From the NCBI RefSeq assembly GCF_000003855.2, contig NW_003101677.1, positions 2,360,573-2,424,572 on the forward strand: DNA of 64,000 bases, given 5' to 3'. The DNA is from Blastomyces gilchristii SLH14081. Lineage: Eukaryota; Ascomycota; Eurotiomycetes; Onygenales; Ajellomycetaceae. Below, one piece after another: positions 36,171 to 48,359 of this stretch (positions within the stretch are counted from its first letter, which is position 1; the number at the start of each line of letters is the position of its first letter). Under the pieces are notes generated by a model. That model did no database searches. It was not told where the DNA came from and saw only the letters and a list, made by a program, of their open reading frames with translations. The position numbers and the translations under genes are program-made.

Positions 36171-37772
36171 CTAATCACTATTATCAGATATTAGATTATA
36201 ACTATTCTGAAAAGTAGAAATCTCAACTGCTTACATTATATCTAGTTTATTATCAGAGTCATTTCTCAATTCTCTAATCTTAATAGAAGTTTGAGGATTC
36301 AAATTCTGTTTATATTTAGCTGGAGAATTGAAGTTTGAAGATTTAGATAGTTAAGAGTTTCTTCTTTTTAAGCTTGTAGTTGTGAGTTTACTGACTTGAC
36401 TATTCTCTTCAGTTCTAGATTTATTTTGAGCTTCATCTTTTCTTCAGTTCTTTTGAGTTCTTGAAGTAAACATACATTCTTTTGAGCTAGATGCATGTTT
36501 TTCTTTGCAATTAGAGCATTTAAGCATAGTGTGTTAACATATTTCATCTCTTTTTGAGCATGTTTCACATTTATACTCACTAGTTTTGTCATCTCTGATA
36601 CAGAATGCACATTTTGAGTCTCTAAAACAGGAGATTATAAAGTATTCATATCTTTGACAGTTTGAACACTGTGTTTGAGCTTTGAGATTCATTCTTGAGT
36701 CTTTGTATTCATGAACTCTCATTTTCAAACCTACTACTCTAACTTCAGAGATCTTTGACTGTTCAAGTGTCTTTGTATATACTAGAATAGAGGCATTTCT
36801 TCTGCTTTATCTGAACTTGATTGAATTTAGTCACACAGACTCTTTTCTCAGTTGAATAGAGTTGTATTCTTCTAATTCATTTTTGAGAAGTAGCATTTCT
36901 TCTTCACAGTCAAAAATTTCAAGTGAAATATCATGAAGAATGAATTTATTTCGCTTTTCATCTCTCTCAGATAGAATTATTATGTTTAACAAAGATTCTA
37001 CTGCTGATTTTCAGAGATTCTCATTCTGAATAAGAAATTCTGCACTGAATTCAGATATTGTAGTCAGAATAATGAAGTTTTCAAAGAAGAATGACTCAAT
37101 TGAAGCTATAACTGATTTTTGAACTTCAATATCAGTAATTAACTGAGAAAAGAACTGCTGATTAATTTCATTTCTGAGTCTGAAAATGAGATTTGAGTTT
37201 AGCTTGTTTCTTTGTAAGATATTCTGATTTGAGACTTTGAGAATAAGTCTTCTATTTCTGAAGATTTGAAAGTTTTTCTTCTTTTACAATTTTTTCTTCA
37301 CTTTTCTATGAGTAGAAGTATAAGCATTATTCTTCTCAGTTTTCTCAGGATTTTGAGCAGATTTTGAGATAGCAGATTTAGAGACAGCAGATTCAGCTGC
37401 TTGAGCATATATTTTCTTCTGATTTAAAGAAGAAGAAGATATAGAAAAAGAGAAAGAAGAGCAAGATAAGAAGTCAGTGATTGTACTAGAAATTTTCAAT
37501 GTTTTTTGAACTGTATTTGAAATTCTAAGTTTGAACTTCATTATCTTCTGTAGTTATCTAGCCTGAGCATGAAGAATTAACACAATTTCTTTATTTATCT
37601 TGCTCAGATACTGTCTTTTAAAAATCTTGCTTGCTTTTTCAAGTTTCTGTATTTCAAGAACTTGTTATTTCTCTATTTCTTCTTTCTTTCTTCTCTTCAG
37701 AATTTCAATCTCAGAAATAGCATTTGAGAAAGCATCTTTTTTCACATCAACTGAGTGTATTTTTAAACTCAT
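36171..37772 (-). pseudogene. LINE ORF1 (copy 2)
   Basis: Reverse counterpart of 5381-7000, start at 37772, stop TAG at 36171-36173. The zinc-knuckle region at about 36480-36680 is the best preserved of the three copies: CSNCQRYEYF, then CRD/CAFC and CKCETCSKRDEIC-like Cys groups. The N-terminal Ser stretch and the Ala/Ser repeat near 37340-37440 are shared with LINE 1 and LINE 3. Interrupted by stops. Confidence 0.82.
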
Positions 37773-38835
37773 TGTTCTCACTCAATGAAAAGTTGATCAG
37801 ACTGTTTTAATTAAGATATGTATTAAACTCTTTTGAAAAGTTGATCAGACTGTTTCAATTAAGAGATTTCTAAGTCTGTTTTCAATTGAAAAGTTAGTCA
37901 GACTGTTTCAAAAGAAGAATACAAGACTTTTATATATAAAATACCTGATTTTTTTCACACTAGTTCAGTAACTAGGTTAGATTTTTGAAGAGAATCTAAT
38001 AAACTAGAATTGATTTTTGAGATAAATCAATAAAATCTTTATAATCTCTTTCTTGGGATACAGTGAGAAAAAGTATGATATCAATTGATAATAAATCAGA
38101 TAATATGACAGTTTTTAAGAGAAAAACTGACAAAAAATAAATCAATTTTTTGCAGAGAAATTGATTAAAATTATTCAATTTTATTCTAAATTATTCAACT
38201 CTTCTCACACAACAAGTATACAACTCAAATCAGTTAATAAAGAGTGTAAAAAAGAATTAAGTATTAATAAAAGCTCTTCAGTCACTGAAAAAGTAATTCT
38301 TATTTAAAAGAATATGATATTATGATAAAAAATAACTCTATTTTTAATTCTTTGTAAGAATATTGTATAGAATTCACAGAAAAATATCTTACTTTTTCAA
38401 GAGAAGTAAAAAACTATTTCTAAGATCTTTTTTTTGCATTAACTACTGCAGAAGAATGAGATAGAAACTGCTAAGATATACACTACTGTATATTCTCTAT
38501 CAAGACTTTCTCTCTTCAGAGTCTTGATATTATAGAGAATATAAGTCTGTTTCTATATAATAATATAAATATTGTCAGTGAGATGTAGAGAAACTGATTA
38601 TTTACATCTTAAAATAGAAGACTTTGTCAATGATTATATCAATACAGAGTTAATTCTCAAATTCAATAGAAATCTAGTATTGCTGCTCTCAATCTCTTAC
38701 AGAATCTATTGAATATTGAGATAGTAAAACTAGATTTAATATATCTCACTGTGCAGGGATTAAAGGCTCAGTCAGATCTTGAGATATACTGAATTTATAG
38801 TTCTTAATATGCTGTTGACTTATTCTATTAACTTG

Positions 38836-39143
38836 TTATCTGCTGATTATATATTAAATACTGTTACTGAGGTATCTTTTTGTATTCTTCTGTCAGAGAT
38901 GAGTCAGATTGAGAGGGATAGTATGAGAATGAAACTTGGTATTGATATCTAGATACACTGAAGACAGACTGCAGAGATTGCACTTCAGAAGAGTCTGTTG
39001 ATTATGTACTTGATATTATTGTCAAGGTATCTTTTTGTATTTTTCTGCTAGGGATGGGCCAGATTGGGAAGGGCAGTATGAGGGTGAGACTTGGCATTGA
39101 TGTTTTGGAACATCAAAGATGAACAGGGTTTTCACAGAGATCA
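38836..39143 (-). repeat. LINE 5' UTR tandem units (copy 2)
   Basis: Two related units corresponding to 4024-4345, each with GATGATGTTTTG/TTGATAT-like and TTTTTGTATTCTTCTG-like blocks. They are followed to the right by the low-mutation 5' end (39235-39470), which keeps GGCCCGGGGTTG and CGGCGGG. The stretch 37773-38835 is the rest of the 5' UTR, A+T-rich and without a gene. Confidence 0.7.
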
Positions 39144-39515
39144 CTTCTCAGATATCTCCACAATTACAGATCAGAGATCTTTCAAAATTGAGAAGATTGA
39201 TGCATATGACTAGGTCTCTTCACCTTACAATTTGTACAGCAATTTGGCCCGGGGTTGTGGTGTGATAGGGGAGAACAAGGGATAATCCCACACAGAAGTT
39301 TTGAACAATATCTGGTTCACATTTGACTGGATAACTCCACCACCACACGGTGTTTGCGGTCGGGGATGGGGTCAAAATGCTTGTATGATCGAGGGCTTTT
39401 TGATGAATCTATCGGCGGGTTCTTATTTGAAAAATCGAGCGAGTTCGTGGTGAAGCGGTTCTTAAAGATCTCTCTCTTACAAGACTCAGAAGTGAATTGT
39501 GATTGTATGTTAGTT

Positions 39516-41158
39516 GATACAGAGACTCTATGATCTTAAGCAAGCAGCACTGTTATAATACAAGAAGCTGTGAAAAATACTATTATACTCAGACTTCTGT
39601 GTCAATCTCTATGACACTAAACTATTTATTTATGATGAAAGACAGGTAGACTGACCGCTGAGACTATGAATTTCACATTTGATCTTATTTGATCTGATCT
39701 CATACATTTCTTAGCATGAATCCTGCTGGGACTAGTCATTTAAAAAACATGCAAAGTGACTATATATGAGATCTTAAAATGAAATCATGACTTGAAAAAA
39801 ATGTGAAAGTGATCTCATTTGATTTCATTTAGTTTCATTCTTAGTATAAAGTTACTATATTTAGACATTAAGGTTTTTTTTAGACTATTTTTAATTTTTT
39901 AAAAAGTAATACTTTTTGATAATGCTCAAATGAGATTTAAAGTCATTTAAAGCAATAAAAATAATTTAAATTGAGAAGTGAAAATTATAATCTTATTTGA
40001 AAAATGTGATAAGAGTAAACAGTAAGTCTAACTGAGACAGTATAGAACTACTATCTAATGTTAAAACCATGTAATAAGATCAGTCAAATTGATAATAAGA
40101 CTATCAAAAAACCTGATTCTGGTCTCAGACACAGTCATACGGTCAGTCTAAAGACAGGTCTATATAATTATCTATATAAATAATATCTGTCTCTACAGTC
40201 TGAAAATTGATAATCTGAACTGAGTCAAAGCTGAAATCACTACTAATTACAAGATCATTCATGTAGAGAATTTCAATCACTATCTAAGAATAAAGATTAA
40301 TAGAGATTCAACTTCATTAACATTGTCTTCACTTCTCTTTATAAGAAATCTTCAGAAGAAGTTCTTAATAAATGACTGTTATTCTACATTCACTTCTATG
40401 AAGAAGAATATTCATTTTATAAATATTGATGAGAAACTGATTACATACACAGCAGAATTTATACTACAGTTCTATTAATTCAGTATTGAATCTCTGTAAT
40501 ATCTGGTAACTAATACATGTTCTGATGTAAGCTTCACTGCAGAATTTCTTGAACAATTCAGCTTCTGATCTACATCAAAGAACTCAGCTACATTCAAATA
40601 TACACTTCAATATCTACAGAGTTCAATCAATGAGAGTATAATCTATCACAGAGATGCTGAAATCGAATCTGTGACATATGCAGATACCGATTGAGCTGGT
40701 AGAAATTCAGAATCTCATTCAACTACCAGTTATATCATCTACATGACAGGTGGCCCTGTTGCATGATAAAGCTGCTAGTAAACAGAGGTCTTCAAATCAT
40801 TAACAGAGGCTGAATATATTGCATTCTTTAAAACTGCATATGAGCTTGTCTATCTCCGCAAGCTTCTAGCAGATGCTGAATTCATTTCATTTCATTTTAA
40901 CCATCTGAATGCTGATGATCATCTTATTGTCATTACAGTCAATGATCTCACTTATACAATTCATGCTGATAATAAGTCTGTCATAGAGCTATTCTCTTTC
41001 AAAGCAATTCCACACCACTCAAAGTATATAGAGGTTCATTTTCACATTCTTCAAAATCTCGCCTGTAAGAACAAGATATCTATTCAATACATTTCATCTG
41101 TTAAGAATGTAATGAATGAGCTTACTAAATCACTTGAAACATTAAAATATATACATTG
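39516..41158 (+). pseudogene. copia RT (second part) and RNase H, split by MITE E
   Basis: Resumes after LINE 2 with RLYDLKQAALL (family: SLYGLKQAPR), then SDFC and YINN in place of YVDD (40165-40195, both Asp changed to Asn) beyond the MITE at 39647-40150. RNase H is well recognisable: YADTD followed by a TGA for Trp and AG near 40680, SLTEAEYIAF near 40798-40828, LRKLLAD near 40853, and HSKYIEVHFH near 41015-41045. The last frame stop is TGA near 41158. Many residues are intact compared with the gypsy copies, but several stops remain. Confidence 0.85.
39647..40150 (-). mobile_element. hAT-type MITE, copy E (reverse), in copia
   Basis: 504 bp with exact 8-bp TSD AAGACAGG (39639-39646 and 40151-40158). 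It is strongly mutated: most CC and CG are lost compared with copy A. Removing it and one TSD copy restores the copia RT frame. Confidence 0.9.
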
Positions 41159-41330
41159 AAAGGAGAATATTAAGATAAAGAAGATAGAGAGATAGAGGAA
41201 TAAAAAAATGATATATCTCATGACTGGTTTTTCATTACTACACATTTTCCAGTTATTTTTTATGCCTGTACTTGATTTGAAGGTGAATGTTATATATAGT
41301 ATAGTGTATAGTTACTCTGATGAGTGGGGA
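41159..41330 (+). promoter_or_regulatory. copia 3' non-coding region with polypurine tract
   Basis: Non-coding spacer after RNase H. It ends in TGATGAGTGGGGA (to 41330), which abuts the 3' LTR and is the likely plus-strand primer. Another purine-rich run lies at about 41158-41206. Confidence 0.6.
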
Positions 41331-41426
41331 TGTCAGGTCACGTGATCTGGCTTACTAATCCTTTCATCATATAACTTCTCACAAGCTAGCAACCTTTTTA
41401 ATCAAGCAAGGTTTACACCTTTCACG
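41331..41426 (+). repeat. copia 3' LTR
   Basis: Begins TGTCAGGTCACGTG and aligns with 3056-3151. It keeps the CpGs and CC runs that are mutated in the 5' LTR, including the palindrome TCACGTGA. Followed by about 140 bp of A+T-rich spacer (41427-41566) with repeated TATAGAATAG-like words and no gene. Confidence 0.8.
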
Positions 41427-41566
41427 TGTATAATAATATAGAATAGTACTTTTAGAGATAATATAGTATAGAATAGTGTAGAATAATATTCATAGTAAAA
41501 ATAGTTAACTAATATTAATTAGAAAAAAGTTTATAAAAACATATTCTTTTTGAATAAAGTTTAGAG

Positions 41567-41824
41567 TGTAAGAATAAGTACTCGCAGGTAATTATTCAGA
41601 TGTTTACAGCTTGATGTGATATGTACTGTTAACTACTAGAAGTATTTGTAATAGAAAGATAAAATGTAGAGATTAAATGTATAATAGCATTCAAGCTGAG
41701 TTATGAATAGTATTCATGAACTTTAGTCTATATAGTTGTGTGTAGTCAAGAGCTGCTAACTCTATTGATTATATAAGAGATAGAAATAGAGATAAAGAAT
41801 CTGTAAAAAGTGAAATTTCTTATA
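41567..41824 (-). repeat. gypsy-1 3' LTR (copy 3)
   Basis: 258 bp, TGTAAGAATAAG to TTTCTTATA, matching the other gypsy-1 LTRs with one extra base. The complement of the polypurine tract follows at 41825-41842. More mutated than the copy 1 LTRs. Confidence 0.9.
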
Positions 41825-42686
41825 TACTTTCCTCTCTCTAAGACTTCATCTGTGAAGTCTTTCACTGAGTAATTTCATAGAATCAGACTTAGCACTGCAG
41901 TGATACTCACTAAAAACTCTTTATATCTATAAAAAATCTCAGTGAGGAAAAACTCCTTGTTATTATAAAGAGAAAAGAGTCTGTCACTTAGTTTCTTATT
42001 CTGTGAGATTTATTAAAACCTGCAGATCTTTCTCTGACTATTATACAGATTTATCTCATATCTTTTATACAGAAGAGTTCTGATTGACTGTTAATTATTT
42101 CTGTAAGATTCTTGTGTAATCATTATATAGATTCATTTCACATCTTTTAATCTGAAGAGTTTCAGTTAATCTTCAATTATCTTTTCATAAGATTCTTATA
42201 TGACTATTATACAGATTCATTCTTCAGATGAATCACTTTCTATGAGATCACTCTTATCAAAGAGAAGTATTCATAAGTTAATCTTTCACTCATTCTCATA
42301 AATCATCATTCTTTGACTCTGTAGAATTGTGAGGAATTATTCATTCTTTCATTAACTCTGTAGAATTGTAGAATTAAGATATCTGAGACCTGCAATCACT
42401 CTTTATAGTTATATAGAAAGATTCAGATCTGTAATTTATAATCACTCTTTATTTATTAGAGTGATCTGACTACTTCATAAAATCACTTATAGTATAAATA
42501 AACCTCTCCAGAGTAGTATAAATATCTCAGATCTATTCACAGAATCTCATATTCTTTTCTCTTTTTCTGTAACAGCTTTTATTCTTACAAACTATGAGTA
42601 TTCTCATTCATTTATAAAGTGTTTTCACTTAGATAATAGAGAGAGAGTATTTCTGACAATATCTATATATTAATTCAAGAACTTCT

Positions 42687-42994
42687 TGTGGCGGGCTGCG
42701 CCCGATCAATTATATAGATTATTCCGTTACACTTCACAGATTCCAACCGCTTCATTCTTGAAGGTGTACACTCTGATTCTCACCCATTCTCAATCGCCGA
42801 TCCTCGGCCGCCACAAACACATATAGATTCTTCCGCCCCGAACCCCCACTGCATACGTCATCACATACATGTATAAATATTCACTTTGATCATCAATTCT
42901 CACACATTTTCTTTCTTTTCCTTCTTTAATGTTTTTCTCTTTGTTATATAAGATCTATATATTATATCAATCTATTCAGTGTAAGTCTCTTACA
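42687..42994 (+). repeat. gypsy-2 5' LTR (copy 2), CpG-rich
   Basis: 308 bp, TGTGGCGGGC to AGTCTCTTACA. It keeps about twelve CpGs (GGCGGGCTGCGCCCG, CGCCGATCCTCGG, CCGCCCCG, TACGTC). Its partner at 48360-48667 has one. The two were identical at insertion, so this is a strong within-element contrast. Confidence 0.94.
42872..42880 (+). promoter_or_regulatory. TATA-like box in gypsy-2 LTR
   Basis: TATAAATAT, about 115 bases before the LTR end. It is conserved at 2850-2858, 48545-48553 and 59991-59999 in the other LTRs although the sequence around it differs. Likely the core promoter for element transcription; inferred from position and conservation. Confidence 0.5.
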
Positions 42995-43299
42995 CTAGAA
43001 AAATGTTCATCATCTTCTTATTAGAAACAATTATTCACACATTGTCTTCTCATTAGAAATGATTATTCATCAAGAGATATCTGAACATGTAACATTGTAT
43101 AGAAAAGAGAAACAGTTCAGTGAATACTAAGTTCTTAGATAGAAGCTTACTTATCAGTCACTCTGACCCTGTAATAAGATTTTACAAGAGAATGTCAGTG
43201 AAAGACCTGAGAGTTCTGATACTCAGATGAATAAGATATTCATATAATTACACTTTCACAGATTTCACAGATATCACATATCTGACAAACAATATAATC

Positions 43300-46200
43300 A
43301 TGTCTAATGATAGTATAAGAGAACTCTTAAATATGAGTATAGATATAATATCACAGTGACTCTAAGCAATGTTTCAACTATAATAACAATAAATAGCTAA
43401 TATGCATGCAACTCAACAACATCAATATAAAGAGATTCAATGATTATTATAATAAGAAACTCATACAGTTTCAACATCTACAGAATCAAATATAAAAGCA
43501 TTGAAAGAATGCTTAGATGCTTCTACATACTTCAATACTTTCAATCTCACTCTCTACTCATCATAGAGAATGGAAATGCTCGCAAAACTGAGTGTAGATG
43601 AAGATATAATCAGTTTACTAACTAATCAAGATTGATATATCAATGAATAATTGAAGAATTGTGTGCAACAGAAGTTTCATTCATGAATGAAAGCATGTGA
43701 ATCAGCATTGTGAATGTCTGACAATATCATGAAATATCTTGATATTCTGTTCCAAGACACTGCCATACAACAGAAGATATTAGATTGATTATAGAGTACT
43801 TAATAGAGAAATATTCCTCTTACAACATTCATCTCTGACTTCAACATCAAGATCTTAGAAGCAGGTAATTAATCTTGAGAGAATCAAATGAAGATTAGCA
43901 TGCTTAAGAAGATATTAACTTTCAAACTCTTACAGATTCTCATAAGTGTAAACAAAGACTTAACTTATAAAGGCTTCTGCACACAGCTCTGAACATTGAA
44001 TGACTGTCTTATCAAGCTCAAGAGTATACAGAACAGTGGCAGAAGATGTTACATCTCAGTCACTTATACACTCACACTGAAGAATAATAATGATACAGAT
44101 GTTATAAATTGAGTAGACTTGAATGTCTATACACAAGTGAGAGTCTTCACTGTCTGAACAGACTTTCAAGTTCCTGAGATCACTTCTGAAGAAGTCGCTG
44201 ATCAATGTTAATGAGAAGTATGTATTAACTATAACTGATCAGAACACATTACTTTCAACTGCTGATCAGTCTATATACCTTCTCATTCGAAAGAAAGATT
44301 AATATCAGCAGTCCGCATCAATCACATTACATTAGAAGAAGATTCAGAAGATAACTATAAGAATATCTCAATGAAACAGGGAAAAGATTAGCTTCTATTC
44401 AATTTTGTAAACAGAAGCTTGAAGAGGTCAGATAATAACAATTTAAAGAGAAAATGACAATGAATGCAATTCTTGTATCTACTGTAATTAATAATATATA
44501 TAATATCAAAGTCATGATAGATAGCAGTTCATATCACTATGCAATGATTAAATCTTCAGTCATAAGATATTATAATCTTCAGTGTATCTTCTTATCAAAA
44601 TCTCAACTTCTTGCAGAATTCAATGATTCAAAGAATGTTTGCATCTGTTACATGATAAAACTAAACATAGATATCAGAGAACATTAGTGTGAAGATACCT
44701 ATATATATGAAGTTGATAATCTTGATTATAATCTTATGCTAGAACTTGTCTGACTATCTAAACAAGACATCTTGTTAAACACTTAAAACAGAAGTTTAAT
44801 ATTCTCTAACAATGATAGAGTTCATGAGAATGACATTCACAAGACTATGAACCTGACACAGATCTCTGTTAATGCCTATAAAATGCTCAGAAAAAGAAGT
44901 CACTGAAAGAATTATTAATAGCAGAATTATGTATCAATCTATTCTGCCAGTCTGATCAATATTAAAAAGGCTCTAGAAAGATTATTCTGTATTATAATAA
45001 CAGATTCTCATATGAAACTCTCTCAATAATATCATGAATATCTAAATGTCTTCTGATAAGATAATAATGCTACAAACCTACCTCTCTTATAAGAATCAGA
45101 AGTGAATCACAGTATCAAGTTGAAAAAGAAGAATAACAAGAATTCTGAATCATTATAAAACTCTCTTTATAACATGTTTCAAGATGAACTTCTTCTTCTT
45201 CAAAAGACACTCAATGATCTGTTGAATAAAGAATTCATATACATTAGCAACTCTTTCACTGCAGTCTCTATTCTCTTTGCAAAGAAATCAGATAGAGAAC
45301 TTCAGTTTTGTATGAATTATTGAGAATTGAACAGATTAATGAAGAAGAACTGTTATTCTTTATCTCTTATCAATGAAACTCTAGCTCACATTGAACAAGC
45401 TCAATGATTTACAAAGTGAAATGTTATCACTGTGTTTTATAAGATTCACATCACTGAAGAAGATGAGGAACTTACAGTATTCTGAACATGATATGACCTC
45501 TTTGAATGAGTAGTCACACTCTTTGAACTGACTAACACTCTCAGTACATTTCAGAAGTATATCAACTGAGCACTCTGAGATTTTCTTAATGAATTTACAT
45601 CTGTATATCTTGATAACATTCTCATCTTTACTGATGAATTCAGAAAAGAATATCAAGAATATGTGTAAAAGATATTACAACAGCTACAGAAAGCAGAACT
45701 GCTGATAGACATAGATAAGTATGATTTTGAGATTAAAAGTACAAAATATCTAGACTTTATCATAGAAGCTAGTAAGAGAATCTGAATGAATTCTGAGAAA
45801 GTCTCTACTATTGTTGAATAAGAGGCCCTGCACACTGTGAAAGATGTATAAAGCTTCATCAGATTCACTAACTTCTATCAACAATTTGTACAAAACTTCT
45901 CAGATATTATCAGATTACTTACAGAACTCACTAAGAAGAACTCTGTATTTCAATAATCAGCAGACACTGAAGCTGCATTTACACAGATAAAGAAGATGTT
46001 TATCAACACCTCTCTACTTATAACATTTAATTCTGATCATAAAACAGTTATTGAAGCTGATTTCTCTGATTATATTATAAAAGAAGCTATATTGTAATAT
46101 AATAATAAAGATGTCTTACAATTATGTATCTTCATGTCTAAGAAACTGAGTCTCACTGAATACAACTATGAGATCTATGATAAGAAACTTCTTATAATTG

Positions 46201-46312
46201 TATACTGTCTAGAAGAATGAGACTCTGAACTCTGAAGTGTCTTCAAATTTGAGATAATCACAGATCATAAGAATTTCAAGCACTTTACAAATATCTGCAA
46301 ACTCACTGAATG
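43300..46312 (+). pseudogene. gypsy-2 gag, protease, RT and RNase H (copy 2, before SINE 1)
   Basis: Gag from a likely ATG at 43300 (an earlier start is possible) to about 44440. It ends near a knuckle CINYNWSEHITFNC, in which one Cys has become Tyr and the Trp is TGA. The protease region has VMIDSSSYH at about 44512-44538 (family D-S/T-G). RT runs about 45180-45700 with YLDN in place of YLDD near 45610. RNase H has VIEADFSDY near 46045 and ITDHKNFKHF near 46257-46290. It is interrupted after 46312 by SINE 1. Some stretches, such as 44454-44687, are still open but are fragments. Confidence 0.88.
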
Positions 46313-46322
46313 ATAGATATGA

Positions 46323-46674
46323 GCCCCGGTGGCTGAATGGTTAATGCGGCCACCCAGTAGCACCTTGGCGTGGGAAACCAAGGCGCGTGGGTTCGAAACC
46401 CGCAGGGGATACATTAAATCTGGAACTCAAGCACCTCAGATTTCTAATAAATACAGAGGTGTACAAATCGCTTCAATGAATCACTCTATGTTCCTGGGCT
46501 GGGAAGTTATTATCGCATGTATCTAATTGTCACTTCTTTGTATTTTCCTATGTTCTTGTTATCTTGGCGTGGTCTCAACACCTGTATTTCCTCCTGTATA
46601 ACCAGCACTTGACCTGTATTTAACATCACACAAGGACTCATCATAAGCTCCGCTTGCATATGAGTATAATGGAA

Positions 46675-46703
<29 letters not shown>
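46323..46703 (+). mobile_element. tRNA-headed SINE 1, nearly unmutated
   Basis: 381 bp inserted in gypsy-2 RNase H, flanked by a 10-bp TSD, ATAGATATGA, at 46313-46322 and 46704-46713. The head resembles a class II (Ser/Leu-like) tRNA: an A box in GGTGGCTGAATGGTTAATGC (46330-46349), a CCTTGG/CCAAGG hairpin (46363-46383) and a B box GGTTCGAAACC (46390-46400). The tail is (AAT)n after GTATAATGGAAG. Such elements are transcribed by RNA polymerase III from boxes A and B and moved by LINE enzymes. It keeps CpGs and GC-rich runs, unlike the gypsy-2 copy it sits in. Confidence 0.88.
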
Positions 46704-46706
<3 letters not shown>

Positions 46707-46713
46707 GATATGA

Positions 46714-48335
46714 TGATCTGAATTTCTAAGCTACTTTCATTTTATAATACACTACTGCCTCAGCAGTCAGAACTCAATGACAGACACTCTCTCATGATAA
46801 GAACAAGATATACTGTCTGATATGACAGACACACGCTGAATAAACAGAGAGCACTGGCTCTTAGATCTGAAGATATCAATTGATCAAGATAGAATAACTT
46901 ATAGCACTATACATACTTCTCTGATTAGAACATTCTCTCTCTGAACTGACACTGATATTAATATCTTCACTTTCTCTACACTGAATAAACTGTGGCATAC
47001 AGCAGCTCAGGCTGATGAGCTTCTTCAGACTCTCACTGAAGCAGTACATTAAGAAGCACTCTGATTTTCCTCAGAACTACATATAAGAACTGATATCTCA
47101 GAATGTTCAATCAATGATAATAATACTTTACAATTTCATGAACAAGATCTCTCAAGAGTTCTACTGATCTGAGATATTAAACAGTATTAAATGTTTTATC
47201 TGAAAACTGTAATCACTGTTCTTCTATTATCTCATGAAAGAACTATAGAAAAGATCTATTAAAATCACTTAATATCTCTGATAGAATCTGATAAGATGTA
47301 GTAATTAACTTCACTATTAATCTATCTGAGAGTAAGAGTTGTAGAAACATTCTGATCATTGTGAATTAATTGAGTAAAGATATAATATTAAAACCTTGTA
47401 ATAAGATGAATACTTAATAAGTTACTGAAGCTTTTCTACAAAGCTTATTCTATTGAATGTATGAATTGCTGAGATCTATAGTATTGAATCAGAGCTGTTA
47501 ATTCATAAGCACTCTCTGAACAAGAATCTATCAAGTTCTCAAGATTACACACTATCTGTCAACTGCTTATTATCTCAAGACTGATGATGCATCAGAATAA
47601 ATAATTCAGATTATAAAGAATTATCTCTGTAAGTTCTGCAACTACTTATAAGATGATTAACATGATCTACTTCTACATGCAGAGATCACTATCAATGAAT
47701 AAGATGTTATTTCAACAGGTATAAGCCTGTTCTTTCTTATACACAGTTATCACATGAAGATGTTGAATCTTCTGGAGATTATACAGTTCACACTGAATTC
47801 TCACAGTTCAATTCAGATCACTGATAATATAGTAATAAAGCTCTGAGATGTCTATAACTGAGCAGAGACCTTCATGACAACTGTGAAACAAGATCAAGAG
47901 AATTAAATCAATGTTCATCAAGATATCACTGAACAATATAAGATAGAAAACTTAATGTGATTGAATCTTAAGAATATATGAATCACATATTCATCTCATA
48001 CACTGAATTACCATCATATCAAGTATAAAGTGATATAAGTTCTAGAAAGTCATAACTACTATCTTAACATATTATTAGAGATTCATAATGTTTTTTACAC
48101 AAGCTTGCTTCATTATACTGTCACTGACCTGTTCCCTTCTCAACTGACTTTCAACTGGCAGCTGCCGGGCATCATTGAAGAAGATAATGAGCTTGAGTGA
48201 GAGATTGAGAATATTCTTGATAAGAGACTCTGCAGCTGCAGCTGATAATATCTTATAAAATGAGTTAGCTATGATTAACTGACCTGAACTCTGAGTTCTG
48301 TGTTATCTGAAACAGCAGCTCTTGACTGATGAGAA
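46714..48335 (+). pseudogene. gypsy-2 integrase and chromodomain (copy 2, after SINE 1)
   Basis: Continues pol. The end of RNase H (MTDTLSW-like, Trp as TGA) lies near 46780, then the integrase. Relative to copy 1 about 95 bp is missing near 47140, where the His pair of the zinc site should be. The chromodomain at about 48168-48335 reads as EDNELE-stop-EIENIL...YLIKW, with TGA at aromatic positions. Dead. Confidence 0.82.
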
Positions 48336-48343
48336 CTGCTTCT

Positions 48344-48359
48344 GAAAGAGAGAGATTAA
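48344..48359 (+). promoter_or_regulatory. polypurine tract of gypsy-2 copy 2
   Basis: GAAAGAGAGAGATTAA abuts the 3' LTR at 48360. A similar tract precedes the copy 1 LTR at 2702. Confidence 0.75.

Larger units (their letters stand above)
31660..39502 (-). mobile_element. Tad1-like LINE, copy 2 (reverse), near full length
   Basis: Inserted in copia RT with a 13-bp TSD, TTGTATATTAGTT at 31647-31659 and TTGTATGTTAGTT at 39503-39515; the single difference is a G-to-A. It starts at the left with the complement of the (AAT)n tail and reads through 3' UTR, ORF2, ORF1 and 5' UTR to about 39502. The copia frame resumes as LYDLKQAA... directly after the right TSD. Contains a 100-N gap with odd flanks (32157-32424). 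Dead. Confidence 0.9.
3056..41426 (+). mobile_element. Ty1/copia retrotransposon, split by five insertions
   Basis: One copia element reconstructed from pieces at 3056-3692, 18629-21138, 30447-31659, 39516-39646 and 40159-41426. Reading frames continue across the junctions once the inserts and one copy of each TSD are removed. Without inserts it is about 5.8 kb, normal for copia. The domain order is gag, protease, integrase, RT, RNase H; integrase before RT is diagnostic of Ty1/copia. The LTRs are unusually short (about 96 bp). The inserts are LINE 1, gypsy-1 copy 2 (with four MITEs), LINE 2 and MITE E, so this is one of the oldest layers. Its own TSD is not clear: TATAT on the left, GTGTA on the right. 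Confidence 0.85.

Noticed and set aside
46323..46410. A functional host tRNA gene
   Set aside because: It is followed by a SINE body and (AAT)n tail and flanked by a TSD inside a retrotransposon; the acceptor stem has mismatches. It is a SINE head.
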